Source: Microbulbifer sp. ALW1 (GTDB taxonomy: Bacteria > Pseudomonadota > Gammaproteobacteria > Pseudomonadales > Cellvibrionaceae). From it: a stretch of DNA of 64,000 bases. Below, piece by piece: positions 45,173 through 56,193 of this stretch (its first letter is position 1; each line of letters begins with the position of its first letter). The stretch spans positions 20,001 to 84,000 of the forward strand of contig NZ_CP047569.1 in the NCBI RefSeq assembly GCF_009903625.1, read 5' to 3'. Below the pieces are notes generated by a model. That model had not been told where the DNA came from and did no database searches. It saw only the letters and a list, made by a program, of their open reading frames with translations. The translations under genes and the position numbers were made by a program.

Positions 45173-46084
45173 CTAACCAGTCACGGAGCCGATAGCTTCC
45201 CCCAGGAAGTCCAGCAACATACTGACCTTGGGCGACAGATGGCGGTTGTGGGGATAGATCCCCCAGATACCGTCATCCTCCTCGCGGTAGGGCTCCAGCA
45301 GCGACACCAGCCGCCCCTCCTGCAAATCCTGATCCACGTAGTAATCCGGCAACTGCACAATGCCGATGCCCTTCAGTGCCGCGTCCACCAGTGCACGGCC
45401 GCTGTTGCAGCGGAAGCTGCCGCTCACCCTGATATTCCTCGAACGCCCCTGCTCGCGAAAACGCCAGTAATCCAGAGTGCCCGGCAGGCAGCTATGTCGC
45501 GCCAGCTCGGACAGGCTGTGTGGTTCGCCGTGGGAAGACAGGTAGTGTGGGGAGGCGCAGACATACAGGGTGCGCGACCCCAGCCGTCGCGCCATCATGC
45601 TGGAGTCTGTCAGCTTGCCGAGGCGAATGGCGAGGTCATAGCCTTCCGCTACCAGGTCGAGCTTCTGGTTTGTGAGTTCCATTTCTACCTGCAACTCGGG
45701 ATAACGCAGGACAAAATCGTTGACCAGTGGTGCCAGCGTGGTCTCGCCGTAGGTCACCGGCGCCGTCAGCCGCAATCGGCCCCGAGGCACCTGTTGCAGG
45801 TCCGTCACCGCGCGCTCGGCCTCCGCCAGCCCATCCAGCACCTGGCGGCAGTGCTGGTAGTAGACCTGCCCCACTTCCGTCATCGATACCTTGCGGGTGG
45901 TACGATAAAGCAATCGGGTGGATAGCCGCCCCTCCAGTGCGCTCACCTGCCGACTGACCTGGGCCGTGGAAATCCCCAGCTTGCGCGCAGCGCCGGTAAA
46001 GCTGCCGGACTCGGCCACGGCCACAAATTCACTCACCCCCTCCCAGTTACCTGCGCTCACTGATCTGTCACCTCTCGTAATCAC
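45173..46084 (-). CDS. LysR-family transcriptional regulator
   Basis: About 303 aa. N-terminal winged helix (FVAVAESGSFTGAARKLGISTAQVSRQVSALEGRLSTRLL) and a C-terminal periplasmic-binding-like effector domain of the CrgA/YhcS type. The first codon is GTG; a second GTG at 46060 with AGAGGTG upstream is also possible. It is divergent from the formaldehyde dehydrogenase gene across about 140 bp and is the natural candidate to control it. Confidence 0.92.
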   Translation of the reverse strand: MITRGDRSVSAGNWEGVSEFVAVAESGSFTGAARKLGISTAQVSRQVSALEGRLSTRLLYRTTRKVSMTEVGQVYYQHCRQVLDGLAEAERAVTDLQQVPRGRLRLTAPVTYGETTLAPLVNDFVLRYPELQVEMELTNQKLDLVAEGYDLAIRLGKLTDSSMMARRLGSRTLYVCASPHYLSSHGEPHSLSELARHSCLPGTLDYWRFREQGRSRNIRVSGSFRCNSGRALVDAALKGIGIVQLPDYYVDQDLQEGRLVSLLEPYREEDDGIWGIYPHNRHLSPKVSMLLDFLGEAIGSVTG

Positions 46085-46158
46085 GGGACTGGATTGTTAC
46101 CAGATGGAAAAAATGTTTTGCAATTGGTACGGATTATACGCAAATCAGAAAAAGATAG

Positions 46159-47349
<1,191 letters not shown>

Positions 47350-47417
47350 GCGCAAAACTGGGGCTGAAAATTAGGGCTGAAATTAAGGCTAGGTCTCAGC
47401 CCTATCCCACAGGCATA

Positions 47418-47444
47418 AAAAAACCGGGCGCTGCCCGGTTTTTT
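47418..47444. terminator. bidirectional terminator between adhC and trpC
   Basis: 12 bp perfect stem AAAAAACCGGGC/GCCCGGTTTTTT with loop GCT, serving both convergent genes. Confidence 0.92.
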
Positions 47445-47475
47445 ATCGGCGAACGCCGTTCCTGAACGGCACAAC

Positions 47476-48270
47476 TTAATTGAACAATTCCAGCAAACGA
47501 CGGCCCGGCTCTTCTTCCCGCATAAACGCTTCCCCCACCAGGAAGGTATCCACATTGTGGCCGCGCATTGCCGCCACATCGTCAGTGGTGTGGATGCCGC
47601 TTTCGGTCACCACGATACGATCTTCCGGAATCAGGTCCAGCAGCTTGAAAGTAGTTTCCAGCTGTACTTCGAAGTTGTGCAGGTTGCGGTTGTTGATACC
47701 GATGAGTCGGTTGGGCAGCTTCAGGGCCCGCTCCAGTTCCTGGCGGTCGTGCACTTCCACCAGCACATCCAGGCCCAGCTCCAGCGCCAGGTCATTCAGG
47801 CTGGTGAGCTGTGCGTCGTCCAGACAGGCGGCAATCAGCAGGATACAGTCGGCACCGATAGCGCGGGCTTCATACACCTGGTAAGGATCGACAATAAAAT
47901 CTTTGCGGATCACTGGCAGGCGCACGGCATTGCGGGCCTGCTGCAGATACTCGTCGGCACCCTGGAAAAAGTCCACATCGGTCAGCACCGACAGACAGGC
48001 GGCACCGCCTTTCTCGTAGCTGGTGGCGATCTCCGCGGGGATAAAGTCTTCCCGGATCACACCCTTGCTCGGCGAGGCCTTCTTGATCTCGGCGATGACC
48101 GCCGCTTCACCGGCATTGCGCTTGGTCTCAATGGCATTCACAAAACCACGGCAGGGAGGCTGCTGCAGGGCGCGCTGCTGCATTTCATCCTGACTGACCA
48201 GCTTCTTGCGTTCGGCCACTTCTTCCCATTTGCGCTCGACAATGGTTTTCAGAATTGTTGGCGTATTCAT
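47476..48270 (-). CDS. trpC: indole-3-glycerol phosphate synthase
   Basis: Fourth step of tryptophan synthesis. 264 aa TIM barrel with [45 protein letters not shown] and VTESGI. Monofunctional, with no trpF fusion. Four bases separate it from the trpD stop; it is the last gene of the minus-strand trp series. Confidence 0.97.
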   Translation of the reverse strand: MNTPTILKTIVERKWEEVAERKKLVSQDEMQQRALQQPPCRGFVNAIETKRNAGEAAVIAEIKKASPSKGVIREDFIPAEIATSYEKGGAACLSVLTDVDFFQGADEYLQQARNAVRLPVIRKDFIVDPYQVYEARAIGADCILLIAACLDDAQLTSLNDLALELGLDVLVEVHDRQELERALKLPNRLIGINNRNLHNFEVQLETTFKLLDLIPEDRIVVTESGIHTTDDVAAMRGHNVDTFLVGEAFMREEEPGRRLLELFN

Positions 48271-48274
48271 TACT

Positions 48275-49312
48275 TCACTCTCTGAATGCGCTGGTAAAGG
48301 CGGCCAGCTCGTTTATCTTCTCTCCGGCGAGGCCGCTGTAGATGGCGTCCTGCGCCATGCTCACCCCTTCCGCCCGGCTTGCAGCCACGCCACTGACGTA
48401 GATGGCCATGCCGGCATTCATGGCAATGATATCAGCTGCCTTGTCCCCTGCGGGGGTTTCACGCTTGCCGAGGGCATCGCGGATCAGGGCCAGGGACGCT
48501 TCGGAACCGTCCACACACAGCCCGTCCAGATTCTGGCGCTCGATACCGAAATCTTCCGGCGCGATGGTGACCTTTTTCAATTCACCGTTCTTCAGCTCCC
48601 AACCGCGGGTATCTGCGGCCAGACTGACTTCATCCAGGCCGTCATCACTGTGCAGCACCAGCACATGCTCGGCACCCAGGGTCTGCAGCACCTCCGCCAG
48701 CATGCGGCAGTAGTGGTAATCAAACACGCCGATGACCTGGCGCTTGACGCCGGCGGGATTGGTCAGCGGCCCCAGCAGATTGAAAATGGTGCGCAGTCCC
48801 AATGCCTTGCGCGGGCCTATGGCGTGACGCATGGCGCTGTGATAGCTGGGAGCGAACATAAACCCCACCCCCACACCGTCGATGCAGCGGGCAACCTGTT
48901 CGGGAGTCAAAGGTAGATAGATACCCGCTTTTTCCAGCAGGTCTGCTGCACCGGAAGAAGAGGAAACGGAACGATTACCATGCTTGGCCACCCGCGCACC
49001 GGCTGCGGCGGCGACAAAACTGGAAGCACTGGAGACGTTAAACAGGTTGGCACCATCACCGCCGGTACCAACGATATCCACCGCGTTGGTCTGATCGATC
49101 TCGACCTTGGTGCACAACTCGCGCATCACTTCTACCGCACCGGTGATTTCCTCCACGGATTCACCGGCCATACGCAACGCCACAAGAAACGCACCAATCT
49201 GCGCGTCTTCCGCTTCCCCACGCATAATCTGGCCCATGGCCTCGCGCATTTCTCCGCGGGTGAGATGCTCACCCTCGACCAGTTTTCCGATGGCCTGTTG
49301 GATATTCATCAT
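48275..49312 (-). CDS. trpD: anthranilate phosphoribosyltransferase
   Basis: Second step of tryptophan synthesis. 345 aa. PRPP-binding [19 protein letters not shown] and [18 protein letters not shown] are intact. AGGGGAAG precedes the ATG-ATG start. The 213 bp between trpG and trpD contains palindromic repeat E, so the operon is interrupted by the element. Confidence 0.97.
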   Translation of the reverse strand: MMNIQQAIGKLVEGEHLTRGEMREAMGQIMRGEAEDAQIGAFLVALRMAGESVEEITGAVEVMRELCTKVEIDQTNAVDIVGTGGDGANLFNVSSASSFVAAAAGARVAKHGNRSVSSSSGAADLLEKAGIYLPLTPEQVARCIDGVGVGFMFAPSYHSAMRHAIGPRKALGLRTIFNLLGPLTNPAGVKRQVIGVFDYHYCRMLAEVLQTLGAEHVLVLHSDDGLDEVSLAADTRGWELKNGELKKVTIAPEDFGIERQNLDGLCVDGSEASLALIRDALGKRETPAGDKAADIIAMNAGMAIYVSGVAASRAEGVSMAQDAIYSGLAGEKINELAAFTSAFRE

Positions 49313-49376
49313 TCTTCCCCTTCCCTAAGATTTTCGTTTCCCGGGGGTTCGCTATGTCTCCGGCATCCAAAGCTAA

Positions 49377-49488
49377 GGTGCTGATACCGGGATCCGTTTG
49401 CGAGACCTTCTAAAACAGGGATGTTTTAGAAAAGCCCCCAGGGATGGGTTCACGGCGTGTCTCGCAAACGGATACCGGTAGCAGCGCC
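49377..49488 (+). repeat. structured palindromic repeat, copy E
   Basis: 30 nt arms at 49377-49406 and 49459-49488 with one T-G wobble and two mismatches; 52 nt core. Hairpin 1 has a completely different stem from other copies, TTCTAAAACA/TGTTTTAGAA (49408-49431), around a GGGA tetraloop. Hairpin 2 is CCCA-GGGA-TGGG followed by TTCACGGCG. Orientation is opposite to trp transcription. Confidence 0.88.
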
Positions 49489-49525
49489 GCCACCAGACCA
49501 TTTGCGAAGCACCGAACCAAATACC

Positions 49526-50104
49526 TCAAGACTCCAAAAAATTCCGAAGCATATCGTGACCGTGCTGAGTCAGGATCGACTCTGGATGGAACTGCACCCC
49601 TTCGATCGGCAACTCGCGATGGCGAATTCCCATAATCTCATCGATCTCGCCGTCTGCGGTCTCGGTCCAAGCGGTAACTTCCAGACAATCCGGCAGACTG
49701 CCCTTCTCCACCACCAGCGAATGGTAGCGGGTCGCCTCAAACGGATTGGACAGGCCGTGAAACACGCCGAGGTTGTTGTGAATGATCGGCGAGGTCTTGC
49801 CGTGCATCACCTCTCCGGCGCGCACCACGCGACCGCCAAACACCTGGCCGATACTCTGGTGACCGAGGCAGATACCGAGAATCGGCAATTTGCCCGCATA
49901 AGCGCGAATGGTCTCCATGGAGATACCCGCTTCGTTCGGCGTGCAGGGGCCCGGGGATATCACGATTTTCTCCGGGTTCAGTTTCTCGATATCCGCAACG
50001 GTAATTTCGTCGTTGCGTTTCACTACGACGTCAGCCCCCAACTCCGCCAGATACTGCACGATGTTGAAGGTGAAGGAGTCGTAGTTGTCGATCATCAGGA
50101 TCAT
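49526..50104 (-). CDS. trpG: anthranilate synthase glutamine amidotransferase component
   Basis: 192 aa class I amidotransferase giving ammonia to TrpE. Nucleophile Cys79 in [11 protein letters not shown]; oxyanion [10 protein letters not shown]; the catalytic His/Glu region [10 protein letters not shown]. Its ATG overlaps the stop of the ion-channel gene by 4 bp (ATGA), so its translation is probably coupled to the channel. Confidence 0.97.
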   Translation of the reverse strand: MILMIDNYDSFTFNIVQYLAELGADVVVKRNDEITVADIEKLNPEKIVISPGPCTPNEAGISMETIRAYAGKLPILGICLGHQSIGQVFGGRVVRAGEVMHGKTSPIIHNNLGVFHGLSNPFEATRYHSLVVEKGSLPDCLEVTAWTETADGEIDEIMGIRHRELPIEGVQFHPESILTQHGHDMLRNFLES

Positions 50105-50958
50105 GATTCGCTTCCTTTCTCATCTCCCATGTCTCCCAAGCGCTTCTGCAAGCGGGCGAGGGATTCCTGGGTTGCGCGGAGCTCGCGCAGAATTTCGGTT
50201 TGACTCGGCGGCATCGCCAGCTCGTCCAGGCGGCGCAACTTGGCCTCTTCCAGGTTGTTCAGAACCACCCCGATAAACAGGTTGATCATCACAAACGCGC
50301 CCATCACCACAAAGCTGATGAAGTAAATCCACGCATAGGGCATGGCCTCCATCGCGGTGTACATGATGTCCGTCCAGTCCTCAAAGGTGACGATACGGAA
50401 CAGACTCAACAAAGCAATCGGCAGGGTACGCCAGTGGGTGGGGTCGATTTCGTGAAACAGGAAATAACCGGCCACCCCGTAAATGTAAAAAATGATCCCC
50501 ATCAGCAAGCTGATATGGAACATGCTCGGCAGACTGCGCAGCAGCGTATCCACCAGCAGTCGCAGTTCCGGAAACGCCGATACCAGTCGTAAAACCCGTA
50601 GTACGCGCACCAGCCGCGCCAGTGTGGCCATGGGGCCCGCGGCCGGAATCAGACTCAGCACGATGATACTGAAATCAAAACAGTTCCAGCCGTTAGCGAA
50701 GTAGCGCCAGGGGCGGTTGCCGTGCGCGGCTATTTTGATCGCGGCCTCCACCATAAACGCCAGCAGGATCAGCTGGTTGATACCGTGCAGGGTGCTGCTG
50801 AATCGCTCAAGCACCCAGGTGGAGGTTTCCAGTCCCACCACCACGGCATTCACCGAGATCAGGGCGATAATCACCTGATTGAAAATCGGTGCGTCGACCC
50901 AGCGGCGGCACTGTTCAGCAAAACTGCTGTTCTGCCCTACTGATACTTCACTACTCAT
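50101..50958 (-). CDS. voltage-gated-type ion channel subunit (BacNaV-like ion transporter)
   Basis: About 285 aa, six TM segments. S4 has arginines every third residue ([17 protein letters not shown]). The pore loop between S5 and S6 has the filter TFEDWTD, more acidic than the TLESW of NaChBac. S6 ([20 protein letters not shown]) and a C-terminal coiled-coil region ([19 protein letters not shown]) follow. Expected tetrameric Na+ or Ca2+ channel. It lies between trpE and trpG, 36 bp after trpE and overlapping trpG by 4 bp, an unexpected place. The ATG at 50958 is preferred to a TTG six codons upstream. Confidence 0.88.
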   Translation of the reverse strand: MSSEVSVGQNSSFAEQCRRWVDAPIFNQVIIALISVNAVVVGLETSTWVLERFSSTLHGINQLILLAFMVEAAIKIAAHGNRPWRYFANGWNCFDFSIIVLSLIPAAGPMATLARLVRVLRVLRLVSAFPELRLLVDTLLRSLPSMFHISLLMGIIFYIYGVAGYFLFHEIDPTHWRTLPIALLSLFRIVTFEDWTDIMYTAMEAMPYAWIYFISFVVMGAFVMINLFIGVVLNNLEEAKLRRLDELAMPPSQTEILRELRATQESLARLQKRLGDMGDEKGSES

Positions 50959-50994
50959 CGGTTCTACAGCTTCCAATGGATCAAGAAAATAAGG

Positions 50995-52476
50995 TTATTG
51001 CCCGGTAGCGATGGCCACAGCGCGAAACAGTGCCCGCGCCTTGTTCATGGTTTCATCCCACTCGGATTGCGGATCGGAATCCGCGACCAGGCCGGCACCG
51101 GCCTGCACGTACACTTTTTCGTCCTTGATCACCGCGGTGCGAATCGCGATGGCGGTATCCATATTGCCATTCCACGCCAGATAACCCACGGCACCGCCGT
51201 AGATACCGCGCTTTTCCGGCTCCAGCTCGTCGATAATTTCCATCGCGCGAATCTTGGGCGCGCCGGACAGGGTTCCTGCCGGGTGGGCCGCACGCAGGGC
51301 GTCGATGGCGTGCAGCTCCGGTTTGATCTTGCCGGTCACGTTGGAGACGATGTGCATTACGTGGGAGTAACGCTCCACCACCATCTTTTCGGTCACCTGC
51401 ACTGTGCCAGTTTGCGCAACCCGACCCACGTCGTTGCGACCCAGGTCGATCAGCATCAGGTGCTCGGCAATCTCTTTCGGGTCCGCCAGCAGGTCTTTTT
51501 CCAGCGCCAGATCCTGCTCCTCGGTGGCGCCGCGGCGGCGGGTGCCGGCGATCGGGCGCACGGTCATATCACCATCTTCCAGGTGCACCAGGATCTCAGG
51601 GCTCGAACCCACTACCTGATGATCCCCCAGGTCGAGGAAGTACATATATGGAGACGGATTGAGGCTGCGCAAGGCGCGATACAAGTTCAGCGGCGGAACC
51701 GTAAACGGTGCCGACAGGCGCTGAGACGGAACTACCTGCATGACATCGCCGGCCAGGATGTACTCTTTGACCTTGTGCACGCCCTGCTTGAAGGCTTCTT
51801 CGCCGAAATGGGAAGTAAAAATGTCTTCCGCGGTGTGTTCGCCGTCGATGCCCAATGGCTCGACGCTGGCCAGCGGCTGCGACAGCTGGCCCACCAGCTG
51901 GTCCAGGCGACGCTGGGCGGACTCGAAGGCGTCTTCCTGTTGCGGGTCCGCGTGCACGATAAACAGCACCGCGCCGGCCAAATTGTCGAACACCACCAGC
52001 TCGTCGCTGACCATCAGCAGGATATCCGGATTACCCAGGGTGTCGGGCGGGCAGCTGTCGGCGAGTTTGGGCTCGATATAGCGCACCACGTCATAGCCGA
52101 AATAGCCCACAAGGCCGCCGTTGAAGCGCGGCAGGCCCTCGATTTCCGGCACCTTGTAACGACCGCGGAACTCCTCGACGAAGGCCAGCGGGTCTGCAAC
52201 GGTTTTCTGCTCGACGATTTTGCCATCGCGCTCGACTACCACATCGTGACCGGCCACTCTCAGTACGGTGCGCGCGGGCAGGCCGATAATGGAGTAACGC
52301 CCCCACTTTTCCCCGCCCTGTACGGACTCAAACAGGTAGCTGTAGCGGCCGCCATCGCGGGCGGCGAGCTTCATATAAGTCGTCAGCGGGGTTTCTATGT
52401 CGGCCAGTACGCGGCGGACAAGAGGTATGCGGTTGTATCCTGCAGACGCAAGTTGGGCGTATTCGCTGGGGGTCAT
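50995..52476 (-). CDS. trpE: anthranilate synthase component I
   Basis: Chorismate to anthranilate with TrpG. 493 aa. C-terminal chorismate-binding motifs include [31 protein letters not shown] and [24 protein letters not shown] precedes the ATG. No Trp-rich leader peptide is visible upstream on the minus strand, so classic attenuation is not supported. Between trpE and rpe the Pseudomonas gene gph is missing; two palindromic repeats lie there instead. Confidence 0.97.
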   Translation of the reverse strand: MTPSEYAQLASAGYNRIPLVRRVLADIETPLTTYMKLAARDGGRYSYLFESVQGGEKWGRYSIIGLPARTVLRVAGHDVVVERDGKIVEQKTVADPLAFVEEFRGRYKVPEIEGLPRFNGGLVGYFGYDVVRYIEPKLADSCPPDTLGNPDILLMVSDELVVFDNLAGAVLFIVHADPQQEDAFESAQRRLDQLVGQLSQPLASVEPLGIDGEHTAEDIFTSHFGEEAFKQGVHKVKEYILAGDVMQVVPSQRLSAPFTVPPLNLYRALRSLNPSPYMYFLDLGDHQVVGSSPEILVHLEDGDMTVRPIAGTRRRGATEEQDLALEKDLLADPKEIAEHLMLIDLGRNDVGRVAQTGTVQVTEKMVVERYSHVMHIVSNVTGKIKPELHAIDALRAAHPAGTLSGAPKIRAMEIIDELEPEKRGIYGGAVGYLAWNGNMDTAIAIRTAVIKDEKVYVQAGAGLVADSDPQSEWDETMNKARALFRAVAIATGQ

Positions 52477-52817
52477 GGCGACTCCGGTCTGTGCAATGCT
52501 TCGTATTTTGTATTCGGGCCTGGATTGCGCATCTTTGGTGGAATCCTACCCGCGAGAAAGGCGCCCGTCGGACCAGTTCTGGTCTTCAGGCTTCAGCGGA
52601 TCAGTGGCGCCATCGCCAGCTGTTGATGTGGGGGGCAGTGCAGTTCAATGTTCGCTTTCTCACAGCGTTGACGTCGCAGCGTCGAGTTGCTTCCCTGTAT
52701 TCCGGCGAGCAAGTGTACAAATCTCTGGTAAAGGCGGCAAGCTTGGGATTTCGTGACTTGAAATTGGCCGTTTTAGACCATTTGTGGTCCTTGGTGGTTC
52801 TTTTCAGTCGCGGAGGC
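52477..52817. other. region upstream of trpE
   Basis: About 340 bp that should hold the trpE promoter. I find no tandem Trp codons, no convincing coding frame and no stable hairpin before repeat F begins. Confidence 0.4.
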
Positions 52818-52928
52818 GCCGAGGCACCGGGTAAAGGTTTTTGAAAACGCGGTGAACCCATCCCTGGGCGCTGCGGCGCAAACATCCTGTTTGCGACGCT
52901 TTCAAAAACCTTTACCCGGTACTCCGGC
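52818..52928 (-). repeat. structured palindromic repeat, copy F
   Basis: Perfect 21 bp arms at 52826-52846 and 52900-52920, with weaker outer pairing to 52818/52928; 53 nt core. On the minus strand hairpin 1 is CGCAAACA/TGTTTGCG around GGA, and hairpin 2 is CCCA-GGGA-TGGG followed by TTCAC. The arm resembles copy A (CCGGGTA shared), while the core resembles H. Confidence 0.88.
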
Positions 52929-52967
52929 TTCAATTCGGACTAATGAAGCTCTGAACTCAGATGCGAA

Positions 52968-53079
52968 GGCTGGGTGCCGGGGGCTGCCTTTCGAAAGCGT
53001 GAGCGACAGGGACGTCGCTCACGCAGCGTACAGGGATGTATTCACAGCGGTTTCGAAAGGCAGCACCCGGTGCCCAGCC
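52968..53079 (+). repeat. structured palindromic repeat, copy G
   Basis: 29 nt arms at 52968-52996 and 53051-53079 with a T-G and a G-T wobble and one mismatch; 54 nt core. Hairpin 1 is GTGAGCGAC/GTCGCTCAC around AGGGAC. Hairpin 2 is TACA-GGGA-TGTA, then TTCACAGCGG. 39 bp after copy F, in opposite orientation, in the trpE-rpe gap. Confidence 0.88.
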
Positions 53080-53118
53080 GCTACGGAGCCCACTACGAAG
53101 CCTCCAAGGCTACGAAGC

Positions 53119-53787
53119 TCAAGCCTGAGCCAACTCCGAACGCATCACCTTGATCACTTCCGCATAGTCATCCGCATTGAAGATGGCGGAGCCTGCGACG
53201 AAGCTGTCGGCACCGGCCTGGGCGATTTCGCGGATGTTGTCTTTGGTTACGCCGCCGTCGATCTCGAGGCGGATGTCGAGGCCGGAATCGTCGATCAGTT
53301 TGCGTGCTTCCTTCAGCTTATCGAGGGTGGCGGGGATGAACTTCTGGCCACCGAAGCCGGGGTTTACGGACATGAGCAGGATCATGTCGAGCTTGTCCAT
53401 GACATATTTGGCGGCGTCGAGGCTGGAGGCGGGGTTGAACACCAAGCCTGATTTACAGCCGAGGGACTGGATCAGTTGCAGGGAGCGGTCGACATGCTTG
53501 CTGGCTTCCGGGTGGAAGGTGATATAGGTGGCCCCGGCGTCCGCGAACATGCGGATCATGTCGTCGACGGGTTCGACCATTAGGTGGACGTCGATGGGGG
53601 CAGTTACACCGTGGTTGCGGAGCGCCTTGCAGACCATGGGGCCGATGGTGAGGTTGGGGACATAGTGGTTGTCCATTACGTCGAAGTGCACCCAGTCGGC
53701 GCCGGCGGCGAGGACGTTATCGACTTCTTCACCCAAGCGGGCGAAGTTGGCGGAGAGGATGGAGGGTGCAATTTTGTAGTCTGGCAT
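53119..53787 (-). CDS. rpe: ribulose-phosphate 3-epimerase
   Basis: Interconverts ribulose-5-P and xylulose-5-P in the pentose phosphate and Calvin-type routes. 222 aa TIM barrel: [61 protein letters not shown] and GSAIF. The ATG at 53787 (GACGAGAAA upstream) gives the normal length; a 40-codon extension would run into repeat H. Upstream of trpE on the same strand as in Pseudomonas. Confidence 0.96.
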   Translation of the reverse strand: MPDYKIAPSILSANFARLGEEVDNVLAAGADWVHFDVMDNHYVPNLTIGPMVCKALRNHGVTAPIDVHLMVEPVDDMIRMFADAGATYITFHPEASKHVDRSLQLIQSLGCKSGLVFNPASSLDAAKYVMDKLDMILLMSVNPGFGGQKFIPATLDKLKEARKLIDDSGLDIRLEIDGGVTKDNIREIAQAGADSFVAGSAIFNADDYAEVIKVMRSELAQA

Positions 53788-53843
53788 TTTCTCGTCTCGA
53801 TGCTTGGAGGTTTCGCCCCGGAGCTTTGTTTCAGCTCGGTGGC

Positions 53844-53954
53844 GGCCGGGCGCCGGGAGGAGCTTTTCGGGACCGCTGTGAACCCATCCCTGGGCGCTTC
53901 GGCGCAAACATCCTGTTTGCGACGATCCCGAAAAGCTCCTCCCGGCACCCGGCC
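53844..53954 (-). repeat. structured palindromic repeat, copy H
   Basis: 29 nt arms at 53844-53872 and 53926-53954 with one mismatch that is G-U on the minus strand; 53 nt core. Hairpin 1 (CGCAAACA/TGTTTGCG) and hairpin 2 (CCCA-GGGA-TGGG, then TTCACAGCGG) are on the minus strand. It sits between murU and rpe, all transcribed on the minus strand. Confidence 0.88.
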
Positions 53955-54008
53955 TTCAATTCTGGTTTTCGTACTTAGTAAGCCCATACATTTCTTCAGG
54001 CTTAGCCA

Positions 54009-54701
54009 TTATTCAGCTCGCAATCGTTCTTCCAGGTTGTTCAATCTTTCCGGGGTGCCCACATCGCACCAGTCGCCTTCATAGACTTCCGCCTGCATTT
54101 TGTCTTCGTTGTGGGCGAATACTTCGCCCAGGCCGTAGCGTTCGCGGGCATTGGGGTAGCCGGTGAGAATCTCGGGGCGCAGGTAGCTGATTCCGGCGAA
54201 AGTGAATCTGGGCTTGGTGGTGCCGGAAAGCAGGCCGTTTTCGATTCCGAAATCCCCCTCCGGGTTGTGGGGCGGGTTGGGCACCATCAGCAGGCGTCCG
54301 GGGACGTTCGCAGGGAGTGGATTGGCGATCCAACCGGAGAAGTCAAAGTCGCACCAGACATCGCCGTTGACCACCAGAAATGGCTCGCTACCAAGTAAAG
54401 GAAGGGCTTTGGTGATACCACCAGCGGTTTCCAGGGGATCGTGCTCTTCCGAGTACTGGATTTCCACACCCCAATCCTCGCCACTACCCAGGTGGTCGCG
54501 AATCTGGCTGCCGAGATGGGCGAGGTTGATGACCACTTTTTTCACACCGGCGCCGGCGAGACGCTCGATGGCGTATTCGATCAACGGCTTGCCCAGTACC
54601 GGAATCAGCGGTTTGGGTGTGTAGTCGGTGAGCGGGCGCATGCGCTTGCCGAATCCGGCGGCGAGGAGCATGGCGACGGGCGGCTGTTGGTTGCTAGTCA
54701 T
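54009..54701 (-). CDS. murU: N-acetylmuramate alpha-1-phosphate uridylyltransferase MurU
   Basis: Makes UDP-MurNAc from MurNAc-1-P, bypassing MurA/MurB and so giving fosfomycin tolerance in Pseudomonas. 230 aa nucleotidyltransferase with AMLLAAGFGKRMRPLTDYTPKPL, catalytic VNGDVWCDF and GDWCDVGTPERL. 7 bp after amgK, forming the amgK-murU pair of the cell-wall recycling shunt. The assignment rests on this pairing and the family motifs. Confidence 0.92.
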   Translation of the reverse strand: MTSNQQPPVAMLLAAGFGKRMRPLTDYTPKPLIPVLGKPLIEYAIERLAGAGVKKVVINLAHLGSQIRDHLGSGEDWGVEIQYSEEHDPLETAGGITKALPLLGSEPFLVVNGDVWCDFDFSGWIANPLPANVPGRLLMVPNPPHNPEGDFGIENGLLSGTTKPRFTFAGISYLRPEILTGYPNARERYGLGEVFAHNEDKMQAEVYEGDWCDVGTPERLNNLEERLRAE

Positions 54702-54708
54702 TGTGCAA

Positions 54709-55818
54709 TCACTGAGGCAGTTCCGTTTCGACAGCGCTCCGCTCGCCGGCGGTGCGGTAGTCGCGATACCAGTCCTGTTGCTCGATCAGCGGCAGGATTT
54801 CAGCGCGGAACCACTGGCCGAAGGGCTGCATTTCGTCATATCGATCACACACTTCCAGGGTATAGCGGATCACCAGTGGCAGGTCCGGCAGGTAACCGTG
54901 TTTGCCGTCGCGCAGGTAGAGGCGTGGGAAGAGGCCGAGCACTTTGAAGTGGCGCTGCAGGCCGATCCAGTCGAACCAGCGCAGAAAGGTCGCCGGGGCA
55001 ACTTCGGGGATGACGCCGGCGTCCATGGCGCTGGAGGCGTAGGCCAGGGTCCAGTTTTCTACCTGTTCGCGGGGCCAGCGGATGTAGCAGTCTTTCAGGA
55101 GGGATGCGAGGTCGTAGGTGACAGGCCCCCAGACAGCGTCCTGGAAGTCCACCACACCGGGGCGTTCGCCGTCGCGAATCATCAGATTGCGACTGTGGTA
55201 GTCGCGGTGCACCAGTACCTGAGGCTGGGCGCAGGCGCTGTCCAGCAGGTGCGCAAAGGTACGCTCCAGTAAATGGTTTTCCTGCTCGCTCAGTTCACGC
55301 CCCAGCAGTTTGCCGATCAGCCACTCCGGCAGCAGGCGCATTTCCATGTGCAGCAATTCGCGGTTGTATGGAGGGAACATGCCCTCGGCGCGCTGGATCT
55401 GCTGCAGGCACAGCAATTCATTCATGACTTCGGCGTAGAGGCCGGAGACGCTGTCGGGGTTCAGCTCCCGCAGCAGCTGGGTATCCCCCAGATCTTCGAG
55501 CAGCATATAGCCGTGTTCGATATCCGCGGCGATGACCAGTGGCGTATGAATGCCATTGCGGCGCAGGTAGTCGGCAAGCGCTACGAAGCGGTTGACGTTG
55601 GTTTTACTCGGCGGCGAATCCACCGCGATCAGCGAGGGGCTGGTATCGGTGCGGAAGTAACGGCGGAAGCCGGCATCTCCGGACAGCGGCTTCAGCCCGA
55701 GGGTGCTCTCAAGCGGCGCGACTTGCAGGCCTTCGTGGCCAGACTGCAGGGCACGGGCGGCCCACTGGCGCAGCTGCTCGCGGCGCTCATCGGGAACCGG
55801 GTTTACACATTCATTCAT
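54709..55818 (-). CDS. amgK: anomeric MurNAc/GlcNAc kinase AmgK
   Basis: Phosphorylates MurNAc at C1 to feed MurU. 369 aa aminoglycoside-phosphotransferase fold with the Brenner motif VLVHRDYHSRNLMIRD and DFG-like VVDFQDAVWGPVTYDLASLL. The N-lobe starts after a 35-residue extension. Divergent from lptD, as in Pseudomonas. A set of short phased repeats lies directly upstream of its start. Confidence 0.93.
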   Translation of the reverse strand: MNECVNPVPDERREQLRQWAARALQSGHEGLQVAPLESTLGLKPLSGDAGFRRYFRTDTSPSLIAVDSPPSKTNVNRFVALADYLRRNGIHTPLVIAADIEHGYMLLEDLGDTQLLRELNPDSVSGLYAEVMNELLCLQQIQRAEGMFPPYNRELLHMEMRLLPEWLIGKLLGRELSEQENHLLERTFAHLLDSACAQPQVLVHRDYHSRNLMIRDGERPGVVDFQDAVWGPVTYDLASLLKDCYIRWPREQVENWTLAYASSAMDAGVIPEVAPATFLRWFDWIGLQRHFKVLGLFPRLYLRDGKHGYLPDLPLVIRYTLEVCDRYDEMQPFGQWFRAEILPLIEQQDWYRDYRTAGERSAVETELPQ

Positions 55819-56193
55819 CCGTTACCTGCTTTCACTCGACAACTTTTTTCGACAACTTTCGATAACTTACGACAACTTTCCGGCGCGGTTGCTCGCTGAC
55901 CGCCTAAAAACTGCGCATTGTAACTGCGCTGGCGGCGCGGTTCACCCGCTATTGTTTCCATGGTCACGGCCATTCAAGTAGAATCGACCGCTGATTTTTG
56001 CGCATCAGCCCTGCCGGCGCTGCCTGAAATTCCAGTCATTGTCACAATTGATGGCACAATCAATGCCACAAACGTTGCATAAACGTTGTCACATGAACTG
56101 GATACCCGGGCGTTCAGGCTGCGCAATCGCGATATGGATCGCGCAATCTCGCCAACGGAACAGACTCTAAAGATAGCCGGAACAAATCACTCG
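55819..56193. other. divergent amgK-lptD regulatory region
   Basis: About 375 bp holding both promoters. It contains the phased CGACAACTT repeats (55836-55880) and, near 56040-56090, several overlapping CACAA and AACGTTG repeats. No clear sigma-E type lptD promoter could be placed. Confidence 0.45.
55836..55880 (-). repeat. four phased AAGTTGTCG repeats upstream of amgK
   Basis: On the minus strand the motif AAGTTGTCG (once AAGTTATCG) occurs four times. Starts are spaced 10, 10 and 13 bp apart, about one helical turn, ending 18 bp before the amgK ATG. Spacing suggests a repeated protein-binding site on one DNA face or a translation-control tract. Confidence 0.55.

Noticed and set aside
52477-52817. 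Trp leader peptide and attenuator before trpE
   Set aside because: No short reading frame with adjacent Trp codons and no terminator/antiterminator pair is visible on the minus strand.
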